From assembly GCA_036635475.1 (NCBI GenBank), contig JAVWQH010000029.1, positions 1 to 22,524 of the forward strand: 22,524 bases of DNA, given 5' to 3'. Both the position numbers and the translations under genes were made by a program. The notes under the pieces were generated by a model, which saw nothing but the letters and a program-made list of their open reading frames with translations, was not told the origin of the DNA and made no database searches. Origin of the DNA: JAHHUA01 sp036635475 (lineage in GTDB: Bacteria > Bacillota > Clostridia > Oscillospirales > Ruminococcaceae). Below, one piece after another: positions 15,177 to 21,768 of the stretch; the stretch's first letter is position 1; each line of letters begins with the position of its first letter.

Positions 15177-15773
15177 ATGAGTGTATTTATGGATATAAGA
15201 GAATACAAAAAAAATATGCGCGAACAAGTTAAAGTTCAACGAAAAGAACTTGATGCCGCCAAAAAGAAAAAATTGGACAGTCAAATTGCAGCCAGATTTT
15301 TGGCAACAAGAAGCTACAAAAAATGTCAGTCCTTATTTTGTTACGTGTCAACTCCAATTGAGGTTGATACAATTGCAATTATAAATCAAGCTTTTGCTGA
15401 CAACAAAATTGTGGCAGTGCCAAGATGTATCCCCAATACAAGAAATATGGAATTTATTCAAATTAAGTCCTTTGATGATTTAGAAAGAGGCACTTTTGGT
15501 GTGCTTGAACCGAAACTTTCGCTAAAAACGCCTTTTGTGGGAAATTCCCACAGTGTTTGCATAATTCCGGCATTAATGTATGATAAATCGGGTTATCGTT
15601 TGGGCTATGGCGGAGGGTATTACGACCGCTATCTTGCAGGGTTTAAGGGCAAAACAATCGGTATTATTTATAGTTTTAATATAACCGAAAAGCTCACTCA
15701 TGGAAAGTTCGATATTCCTGTTTTGAGACTTGTAACTGAGAATACAATTGAAAAAATAAAAGTTGATTATTGA
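15177..15773 (+). CDS. 5-formyltetrahydrofolate cyclo-ligase
   Basis: A 198-residue protein with the family signature GYRLGYGGGYYDRYL at 139-153, the ATP- and folate-binding loop. The N-terminal helix (EYKKNMREQVKVQRKEL) and FCYVSTPIEVDT are also typical. It converts 5-formyl-THF to 5,10-methenyl-THF using ATP, returning stored folate to the one-carbon pool that supplies ThyX. The ATG at 15177 is preceded by AAAGGAAA at a rather long distance; the ATG at 15189, four codons in, is an alternative start that would give a more typical N-terminus (MDIREYKK). Confidence 0.94.
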   Translation: MSVFMDIREYKKNMREQVKVQRKELDAAKKKKLDSQIAARFLATRSYKKCQSLFCYVSTPIEVDTIAIINQAFADNKIVAVPRCIPNTRNMEFIQIKSFDDLERGTFGVLEPKLSLKTPFVGNSHSVCIIPALMYDKSGYRLGYGGGYYDRYLAGFKGKTIGIIYSFNITEKLTHGKFDIPVLRLVTENTIEKIKVDY

Positions 15774-15848
15774 TTTAAAGACTTAGTTGTATTATTATAT
15801 AATTAGTATTCAATAAATTTAGTTATTTTATAAATCAGGAGGTTTATT

Positions 15849-16994
15849 GTGAAAGAATATAGACCATCTAACGAGAGAAACAGTGAAAATCAAGGAGATA
15901 ATCGAGTGATAAGAAAAAAGAAATATAAAAACCATTGGGCAAAAGCACTTATGTGGACTTTTGTTATATTAGGTTTTTCTATTTTTCTTGCATTTTTTGC
16001 TCTTGCCAGTGTGAGCGATTTGTTGGGACTTGAACAGCCTGACAAGCAAATTGAGGTTGTTGTTAAAGATGGAATGGGATTAACCCAGATTACCTCACTT
16101 TTAAGCAACAAAGATGTTATTAGCCAACCTGTGACTTTTTCCTTGTATGCAAGACTAAAAGGCAGCAGTTCTGAACTAAACGCAGGAACATATATCCTCA
16201 ACTCAAATATGTCCTATGACCAGATTTTGGTTGCACTAAGTACAGAAAAGAACAGCAAGGAAACAGTGCAAGTAACTTTTTACGAGGGTATGACTATAAG
16301 AGAAATTGCGGAAAGATTGGAAGAGAAAAAAGTTTGCGACAGCAAAGAATTTTTAAAGGCAATTAATGATGGAAAATTTGAATATAATTTTATCTCAAGA
16401 ATACCCGAAAATCCAAATCGTTTCAGAAAACTTGAAGGATATTTGTTCCCCGACACATATGAATTTTATGTGGGAATGAAACCTGAAAGTGTTATTAAAA
16501 AGTTTTTGACTAACTTTGATAATAAACTCACAGAAGAGTTGGACAGCAAAATCAAAAACAGCGGTATGTCCCTTGATGAGGTTATAACTCTAGCCTCAAT
16601 AATCCAAGAAGAGGCATCAGCAAAAGAAGAGATGGGCAATGTTTCCTCCGTATTCCGAAACAGATTGGATGCCCAAAACGATTTCCCAAAACTTCAATCA
16701 GACGTAACAATTTTCTATGTTGAAAAGGACATTAAGCCATATCAAGATAAGCAAAATCAAGCGCTCTATGACGCATACAACACATATGTTTGTGACGGAT
16801 TGCCTGTTGCTCCAATTTCAAACCCCGGACTAGATGCAATTAATGCAGTACTTGAGCCATCTGAAACAGACTATTATTTCTTCCTAACAGATGTCAACGG
16901 AAAATATTACTATGCAAAAACTGCAAATGAGCATTATAATAATGACTATGTTGCCTCAAAACTAGGAAAAACTCATGGTGTTTCTATAAAATAG
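15849..16994 (+). CDS. mltG: Endolytic murein transglycosylase MltG (YceG-like)
   Basis: A 381-residue type II membrane protein. A basic cytoplasmic N-terminus (VIRKKKYKN) is followed by a membrane helix at about 32-55. A LysM-like subdomain comes next (VVKDGMGLTQITSLL). The catalytic YceG domain contains LEGYLFPDTYEFY, ASIIQEEASAKEEMGNVSSV with the conserved Glu pair 254-255, FRNRLD, LQSDVT, and YNTYVCDGLPVAPISNPG, an almost universal motif. The enzyme cuts nascent glycan strands and is thought to set their length near the elongation machinery. Start is a GTG with CAGGAGG eight bases upstream. The downstream U32 gene follows after 42 bases; mltG (yrrL) and trhP genes are also linked in Bacillus subtilis. 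Confidence 0.95.
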   Translation: MKEYRPSNERNSENQGDNRVIRKKKYKNHWAKALMWTFVILGFSIFLAFFALASVSDLLGLEQPDKQIEVVVKDGMGLTQITSLLSNKDVISQPVTFSLYARLKGSSSELNAGTYILNSNMSYDQILVALSTEKNSKETVQVTFYEGMTIREIAERLEEKKVCDSKEFLKAINDGKFEYNFISRIPENPNRFRKLEGYLFPDTYEFYVGMKPESVIKKFLTNFDNKLTEELDSKIKNSGMSLDEVITLASIIQEEASAKEEMGNVSSVFRNRLDAQNDFPKLQSDVTIFYVEKDIKPYQDKQNQALYDAYNTYVCDGLPVAPISNPGLDAINAVLEPSETDYYFFLTDVNGKYYYAKTANEHYNNDYVASKLGKTHGVSIK

Positions 16995-17036
16995 AAGTTG
17001 ATAAAAATCAGCTCAACAAAATCTAAGGAGAACAAT

Positions 17037-18254
17037 ATGGCAATAATTAGACCCGAAGTGTTAGCCCCCGTTGGCGATACCGAAAGACTGGAAGCTGCTA
17101 TTCTTTATGGAGCAGATGCAGTTTATTTAGGCGGAAAGCAATTTGGAATGAGAGCTAACCCCTCCAATTTCACAAACGATGAGCTTGCAAACGCAGTAAA
17201 GCTTGCTCATTCTCATAATGTAAGGGTTTATTTAACCTGCAATACTCTCCCAACAAATGAAGAAATTGAGTTTCTACCTCAATTTATAGATGATGCAGTT
17301 AATGCCGGAGTTGATGCTATGATTGTTGCGGATATTGGAATATTGATGGCAATAAGACATCAAGCACCGCAAATGGACGTTCATATCTCAACTCAAACAG
17401 GAATTGTCAACTATCTGACAGCTAATGAACTTTACAAACTCGGGGCAAAAAGAGTTGTTTTAGCCAGAGAATTATCCCTTGAAGCTATCAAAACAATTCG
17501 AGCAAAAACCCCAAAAGAACTTGAAATTGAAACCTTTGTTCATGGAGCAATGTGTATGTCATTTTCGGGCAGATGCCTTATTTCCAACTACATCACAGGT
17601 CGTGATGCCAACCGAGGAGAATGTGCCCAACCTTGTCGCTGGGGATATCATCTTGTTGAGGAAAAACGTCCCAACCAGTTCTATCCGATTTATGAGGACG
17701 AAAAAGGCTCTTATATTCTCAATGCAAAAGATATGTGTATGATAGAGCATATTGACAAACTTGTTGATGCAGGAATAACCTCGCTGAAAATCGAGGGCAG
17801 AGCAAAATCAGCTTATTATGTAGCAGTTGTGACTAATGCTTATCGACACGCAGTTGATATGTATGTGAAAAATCCGTCGGAATATCTGTTGGAGGACTGG
17901 GTTTTGGAAGAAACAAAAAAAGTCAGCCACAGAGAATATTCAACAGGATTTTATTTTGGCAGACCTGACCAGTGTTATCAATCGGGCGGATACGTTCGAG
18001 AATGGGATATTATAGCCAATGTGAAAAGTTCAAGTGACGGTATGCTTGAGCTTATTTGCCGTAACAAGTTTTTAAAAGGCGATGAAGTTGAAATACTTGA
18101 GCCGGGGAAAAAGCCTATCACTTTCACAATAGATGAAATTTTTGACCATAATGGCGAAAGTATTGAGGCATCTTGCCACCCAATGTCGCTGATTAGAGTG
18201 CCTTTTGATAAAGATATTGTCAGCGGTTCAATTGTGAGAAAAGCCAAAGTATAA
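17037..18254 (+). CDS. trhP: U32 family protein, TrhP2-like (tRNA uridine-34 hydroxylation)
   Basis: A 405-residue protein. The N-terminus RPEVLAPVGDTERLEAAILY and GADAVYLGG are typical of U32 proteins. The U32 signature ETFVHGAMCMSFSGRCLIS is at 165-183, followed by NRGECAQPCRWGY. Cys 173, 180, 196 and 200 are in the arrangement seen across the family, where they have been proposed to hold a metal cluster. KIEGRAKSAYYVAVVTNAYR closes the barrel. Though named peptidases, YrrN/YrrO (TrhP1/TrhP2) and E. coli YegQ act in prephenate-dependent 5-hydroxyuridine formation at tRNA position 34. Length and position after mltG match B. subtilis YrrO. The ATG at 17037 has AAGGAG upstream. The TrhP name is inferred from family and context. 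Confidence 0.88.
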   Translation: MAIIRPEVLAPVGDTERLEAAILYGADAVYLGGKQFGMRANPSNFTNDELANAVKLAHSHNVRVYLTCNTLPTNEEIEFLPQFIDDAVNAGVDAMIVADIGILMAIRHQAPQMDVHISTQTGIVNYLTANELYKLGAKRVVLARELSLEAIKTIRAKTPKELEIETFVHGAMCMSFSGRCLISNYITGRDANRGECAQPCRWGYHLVEEKRPNQFYPIYEDEKGSYILNAKDMCMIEHIDKLVDAGITSLKIEGRAKSAYYVAVVTNAYRHAVDMYVKNPSEYLLEDWVLEETKKVSHREYSTGFYFGRPDQCYQSGGYVREWDIIANVKSSSDGMLELICRNKFLKGDEVEILEPGKKPITFTIDEIFDHNGESIEASCHPMSLIRVPFDKDIVSGSIVRKAKV

Positions 18255-18295
18255 TATTTTTTGCAGTATTTTTGTTTGTTAGGAGTGGGATTAAA

Positions 18296-19288
18296 ATGAA
18301 AAAAATTCTAATGCTTGCAACAGGCGGAACAATCGCATCAGCAGAGGGCGAAAACGGCTTAGAACCGACAAAATCCTCTCCTGAAATTATGAAAGAAATA
18401 AAAAGTTTAGCCTCTCAATATGAGATTGAATATAAAGACATATTAAATTTGGACAGCTCCAATATACAATGTGAAGAATGGCAGACAATCGCCCAAAGTA
18501 TCGCTGAAAACTTGCCCTTTTATGATGGAATTGTAGTTTTGCATGGAACAGATACAATGGCATACACAGCCTCAATAATTGCATTTATGTTAAGAGGGCT
18601 TAAAAAGCCTGTTGTTTTCACAGGTTCGCAAATTCCAATGGGAATGGCATTTACTGATGCAAGGGGAAACGTTGAGGCAGCTTTTGCGGCAGTAGAAAAC
18701 TCAATTAATGGCGTAACAATCGCATTTAACAACAAGATTATTCAAGGTTGTCGAGCAGTTAAAGTAAGTACAATGAGTTTTGATGCTTTTGAAAGTATAA
18801 ATGCTCCATATCGTGGAGAAATTTTTGCTGACGGCTTGAGAATTAATCGTAATTTTACATATGAACCTCAAGAACCCTTTGAGTTCAAGCCGAACTTATG
18901 CAATGATGTCTTTCTATTAAAGCTAATTCCGGGGACTAATCCCGAAATATTCGATAAAATTTTGAGTATGGGATATAAAGGGCTTGTAATTGAAACATTC
19001 GGAGCAGGTGGAATGCACTTTGTTCGCAGAGATTTGCTGCATTCAATTGAAAATCTCATTAAAAATGGGGTAGCGGTTGTAATTTGCAGTCAGTGTCTTT
19101 ATGAGGCGAGCAATTGTTCAATTTATGAAGTTGGAAAAAAGCTTATTGCAACAGGAATTATCGAGGGCAAAGATATGACCACCGAGGCAATTGTGACAAA
19201 ACTAATGTGGGCATTGGGACAAACAAGCGACCTTGATGAAATTAAAAAAATCTTTGCAACCAATCTTGCCGGTGAGGTTAAGCTATAA
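18296..19288 (+). CDS. ansA: L-asparaginase, type I (cytoplasmic)
   Basis: A 330-residue protein. Both catalytic signatures are present: LATGGTIAS with Thr12 near the N-terminus, and VVLHGTDTMAYTA with Thr85 and Asp86. There is no signal peptide, so it is the cytoplasmic form, which hydrolyses Asn to Asp and ammonia. VVFTGSQIPMGMAFTDARGN and NNKIIQGCRAVKVSTMSFDAF are standard family segments. The ATG at 18296 has TTAGGAGTGGG upstream; a TTG at 18272 is rejected. It lies 41 bases after the U32 gene and is probably the last gene of an mltG-trhP-ansA unit. Confidence 0.94.
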   Translation: MKKILMLATGGTIASAEGENGLEPTKSSPEIMKEIKSLASQYEIEYKDILNLDSSNIQCEEWQTIAQSIAENLPFYDGIVVLHGTDTMAYTASIIAFMLRGLKKPVVFTGSQIPMGMAFTDARGNVEAAFAAVENSINGVTIAFNNKIIQGCRAVKVSTMSFDAFESINAPYRGEIFADGLRINRNFTYEPQEPFEFKPNLCNDVFLLKLIPGTNPEIFDKILSMGYKGLVIETFGAGGMHFVRRDLLHSIENLIKNGVAVVICSQCLYEASNCSIYEVGKKLIATGIIEGKDMTTEAIVTKLMWALGQTSDLDEIKKIFATNLAGEVKL

Positions 19289-19311
19289 CCGACAGTTTTT
19301 AGCGTGTCTAA

Positions 19312-19413
19312 TATGGTGGAAATAAGGCAAAAGTTGATGACGATGTAACTGTAAATTTCCAAAGCGGTAAATTGCATTTATTCAATAAAGACACAGAAGA
19401 AAGAATAGACTAA
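19312..19413 (+). pseudogene. Relic of the C-terminus of a UgpC/MsmX-type sugar ABC-transporter ATPase
   Basis: Between ansA and the next terminator, one frame reads from just after an in-frame TAA (19309-19311) through KAKVDDDVTVNFQSGKLHLF and then NKDTEERID to TAA at 19411-19413. There is no start codon. The ending (hydrophobic-x-Leu-His-Leu-Phe-Asn-Lys-Asp-Thr-Glu-Glu-Arg-Ile) resembles the last strand of the TOBE/C-terminal domain of carbohydrate ABC-transporter ATPases of the UgpC/MsmX family (usual form: -hlFdkeTeerI). All nucleotide-binding motifs are absent. I infer that a full gene once stood here and that a deletion removed all but its tail. The match is from memory over about 30 residues. 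Confidence 0.6.
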
Positions 19414-19461
19414 ATAAAAGTTAGTCTAAAATTCTCAAATATTCCGATATAAGCTTTAAGA

Positions 19462-19512
19462 CTCTTTGTTTTATGTTGGTTAATTCAACATTTGACAAAG
19501 AGCCTTTTTTTA
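19462..19512 (+). terminator. Strong rho-independent terminator after ansA and the gene relic
   Basis: CTCTTTGT (19462-19469) pairs with ACAAAGAG (19495-19502), with an inner ATGTTG/CAACAT stem, followed by CC and eight T residues. It probably terminated the lost ABC-transporter gene and now ends the ansA transcript. The 120 bases from here to the sigma gene contain no ORF with a ribosome site; AAAACC and GTATAG at about 19573-19600 might be an ECF-type promoter, but I cannot support it. Confidence 0.88.
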
Positions 19513-19633
19513 TTTATTATGTGATAAAAACCTATAAAACAAAGAAATCTAACAAAATTTTAAATAGATGCAATAAAACCTTCTTCTCGTGCATTAGTAT
19601 AGTAGAAGGAAAAATTGTACAAAGGAGAAAAAT

Positions 19634-20212
19634 ATGGAAACAAAACCCGCTTTGGAAAAAAGCAAGACAAACGAACTTAACCCCAAAAAGAAATATATCA
19701 CACTTGATGAAAACTTGATTAAGCTAATTGCTCAAGGAGATATGAAAGCGTTTGAAGAGCTTTACAATAAAACCGACAAGGCTGTGTTTGGATTTATATT
19801 TTCGATATTGAAAAATAAGGCGAATGCAGAAGACGTCATGCAAGACACTTATTTAAAGATTATTCCTGCCTCAAAAATCTATAATCCTCAGGGCAAACCA
19901 TTATCGTGGGTTTTAACAATAGCAAAAAATCTGGCATTAATGTCATTGAGAAGTGAGAAAAAAACAAACACATCAATAGATGACATAGAAAACAACATTG
20001 AATTTTCCCAAAAAGATGAAACAGAAGACAAGTTGATTTTAAATCTCGCAATCTCCAAGTTGGCAGAAGATGAAAAGCAAATTGTTATTCTTCATTCCTC
20101 AGGGGTAAAACACAGAGAAATCGCAAGTTTCCTGAATATGCCGCTGTCAACAGTTCTCTCAAAATACAACAGAGCCCTTAAAAAGCTCAAAAAAATCTTA
20201 GAAGGAGATTGA
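19634..20212 (+). CDS. ECF-type RNA polymerase sigma factor
   Basis: A 192-residue protein with only sigma-2 and sigma-4 regions. Sigma-2 covers about residues 27-108: LIKLIAQGDMKAFEELYN, then ANAEDVMQDTYLKI (the -10 recognition helix and core contact), then SWVLTIAKNLALMSLRSEKK. Sigma-4 covers about 135-190: ISKLAEDEKQIVILHSSGVK, HREIASFLNMPLSTVLSKYN, ALKKLKKILE, a clear helix-turn-helix. There is a short basic N-terminal extension of 20 residues. AAAGGAG precedes the ATG. The next gene starts five bases downstream and encodes an RsgI-like membrane protein, the probable anti-sigma partner. The target promoters cannot be read from this window. Confidence 0.93.
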   Translation: METKPALEKSKTNELNPKKKYITLDENLIKLIAQGDMKAFEELYNKTDKAVFGFIFSILKNKANAEDVMQDTYLKIIPASKIYNPQGKPLSWVLTIAKNLALMSLRSEKKTNTSIDDIENNIEFSQKDETEDKLILNLAISKLAEDEKQIVILHSSGVKHREIASFLNMPLSTVLSKYNRALKKLKKILEGD

Positions 20213-20217
20213 GAAAT

Positions 20218-21378
20218 ATGAAAAATTCACAAATTGAGCAAGAACTTTATAGAGAAATTTCAGATTTAACACCAGATGTTTTAAAAAATATTATTATCAA
20301 AGATGAAGGAGAAAATATTATGGAGTATAAAGAAATAAAAAAGAGAATGAATAATCCTCTAAGAATAATCTCGGCAGCAACAGCAGCATTCGTTTTGTGC
20401 GGTACAGCAAGTATTTTCGCTTACAACAGCTACGCTTGCGACAGTTTAATCACCCTTGACGTAAACCCAAGCTTACAAATTTCTGCAAACAAAAACGAAA
20501 AAGTTCTTGAAGTAAAAGCATTAAATCCAGACGGCGAAAAGATTATTGGCGATATGGACTTGAGAAACGTTAAAACTGATGTTGCAGTAAACGCAATCGT
20601 GGGTTCAATGTACAAAAACGGTTTCATCACAGAGGAAAAAAACTCAATCCTTGTTACAGTTGAAAACAACAATGAGAAAAAATCTCAAGAAATTTCCGAA
20701 GAAATTAGAAAAGCAATCAAAGATACATTGAAAAGTGAAAATGTAACTGCTGATATCATCACTCAAACAAACAGCAAACCAAACAAAAAAGATGAAACAG
20801 ATAAAACAACATTAGAATTAGCAGAAAAATTGCAAATCAGCTTTGGTAAAGCAAAACTAATTGAAATGATAAATGAAAAGAATCCTAACCTAAAGCTTGA
20901 TGAACTTGCAAAAATGAATATGGAAAAAATCGTTACACTTCTTGAAGAAACAAAAACAGATATCACTGGCATAGTTGGCTGGGAAAAAGATGAATCTGTT
21001 AAAGAAAATTTAGACGATATCATTGATGATGCACAAGATGCACAAGACGATAAAAATGATGCTGACGATGATAAAGACGATAAAGACGACGACAAAGATG
21101 ACAAAGATGACAAAGACGACAAAGACGACGACAAAGATGACAAAGACGACAAAGACGATGACAAAGATGACGACAAAGACGACGCTGATGAAGAAAAAGA
21201 AGAAATAGAAGAAAAAGCAAAAGAAAAAGAGAAAAAAGAAAAAGATAAAATAAAAGACGAAAAAGACAAAGAAAAAGACAAAGCAGATGAAGCTAAAGAT
21301 AAAGCTGACGACGACAAAGACGATGTAGAGGATAAAGACGAAGACGAAAAAGATGATAAAGATGAAGATGATGACTAA
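20218..21378 (+). CDS. RsgI-like membrane anti-sigma/sensor protein with Asp/Lys-rich tail
   Basis: A 386-residue single-pass membrane protein. Residues 1-48 are cytoplasmic (ELYREISDLTPDVLKNIII, with no zinc-binding Cys/His motif). A membrane helix spans about 49-68. The extracellular part starts with an RsgI periplasmic-like domain: ACDSLITLDVNPSLQISANK, then VKALNPDGEKII, DMDLRNVKTDVAVNAIVGSM and KNSILVTVENNN. The Asn83-Pro84 bond lies in the motif at which RsgI proteins autoproteolyse. Residues 196-245 form a helical module (LQISFGKAKLIEMINEKNP). From about 266 on the chain is nearly all Asp, Lys and Glu. AAGGAG at 20202-20207 serves the ATG at 20218; the TTG at 20209 is too close to it. 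By context it should hold the ECF factor at the membrane until an envelope signal releases it. Confidence 0.85.
   Translation: MKNSQIEQELYREISDLTPDVLKNIIIKDEGENIMEYKEIKKRMNNPLRIISAATAAFVLCGTASIFAYNSYACDSLITLDVNPSLQISANKNEKVLEVKALNPDGEKIIGDMDLRNVKTDVAVNAIVGSMYKNGFITEEKNSILVTVENNNEKKSQEISEEIRKAIKDTLKSENVTADIITQTNSKPNKKDETDKTTLELAEKLQISFGKAKLIEMINEKNPNLKLDELAKMNMEKIVTLLEETKTDITGIVGWEKDESVKENLDDIIDDAQDAQDDKNDADDDKDDKDDDKDDKDDKDDKDDDKDDKDDKDDDKDDDKDDADEEKEEIEEKAKEKEKKEKDKIKDEKDKEKDKADEAKDKADDDKDDVEDKDEDEKDDKDEDDD
20307..20322 (+). promoter_or_regulatory. Internal ribosome binding site and ATG within the anti-sigma gene
   Basis: AAGGAGA at 20307-20313 is followed six bases later by the in-frame ATG 20320-20322 (Met35). 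It is as good as the site for the upstream start. Initiation here would give a 352-residue protein keeping the membrane helix and all outer domains but losing most of the cytoplasmic segment. Alternatively this is the only true start. Confidence 0.5.
21013..21375 (+). repeat. Asp-Asp-Lys coding repeat
   Basis: A 9-base-type repeat of GAYGAYAAA codons (strongest at 21049-21185) encodes DDKDDK-like runs, then Lys/Glu runs, then Asp/Lys again to the end of the gene. Codons alternate GAT and GAC, so the protein pattern is more regular than the DNA. Both antisense and +2 frames are open here only because of the repeat. Confidence 0.85.
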
Positions 21379-21429
21379 ATCCCTTTCTTTCTCAATATAA
21401 ATGCTCAACTCAGATGAGTGAGAAGCAGA

Positions 21430-21472
21430 AACCCATATGCAGCTTAATTGCTTGCATATGGGTTTTGTTTTG
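21430..21472 (+). terminator. Rho-independent terminator of the sigma/anti-sigma operon
   Basis: AACCCATATGC-AGC pairs with GCT-TGCATATGGGTT around a TTAATT loop (one bulged base), followed by a T-rich run, TTGTTTT. It begins about 50 bases after the stop of the RsgI-like gene. Confidence 0.88.
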
Positions 21473-21694
21473 GAATAAATTCATTTATCGGGATATTATC
21501 AGCATTTTCTTTTGGAAATTCTAGGCATTATGGGAATAGAATTATAAATATTCAATAGCGACTTTATTAAATCTAAAAATAGATAATGGTATAAAAAAGG
21601 TTAAATATTATGGTAAATTTTACAATTTAGCCAAAATAACAAAAAATGAATTGAAAATTTGTTGGTAATTTTTGACATTTAATGGTTTTTACTA
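21473..21694. other. AT-rich intergenic region before spo0A
   Basis: Together with the flanking terminator and promoter this is part of a 390-base stretch without a gene (21379-21768). It holds no ORF with a ribosome site. The only element noted is TTTGACA at 21671-21677, whose complement TGTCAAA differs by one base from the Spo0A-box consensus TGTCGAA; it lies just upstream of the -35 element. SpoIVB, often the gene before spo0A, is not here. Confidence 0.5.
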
Positions 21695-21723
21695 TTGACT
21701 ACAATGGAAATTAATGGTAATAT
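21695..21723 (+). promoter_or_regulatory. SigA-type promoter of spo0A
   Basis: TTGACT at 21695-21700, a 17-base spacer and TAATAT at 21718-21723, about 45 bases before the ATG. A second TTGACA (21672-21677) lies 23 bases upstream but has no good -10 at correct distance. Confidence 0.6.
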
Positions 21724-21768
21724 GAGTTTGTTGGAAAAATATTACATATTTAGGGAGGCAATAAAGCT

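Noticed and set aside
19473..19718. 81-residue frame before the sigma gene
   Set aside because: It starts inside the terminator stem and overlaps the sigma gene in another frame; no ribosome site.
21049..21185. Repeats as a CRISPR or tandem regulatory array
   Set aside because: The period is 9 bases with no spacers, lies wholly within a coding frame and encodes DDK units.
20763..21317. Long antisense frame rich in Ser and Leu
   Set aside because: It is the complement of the Asp/Lys codon repeat, lacks a ribosome site, and its composition follows directly from the repeat.
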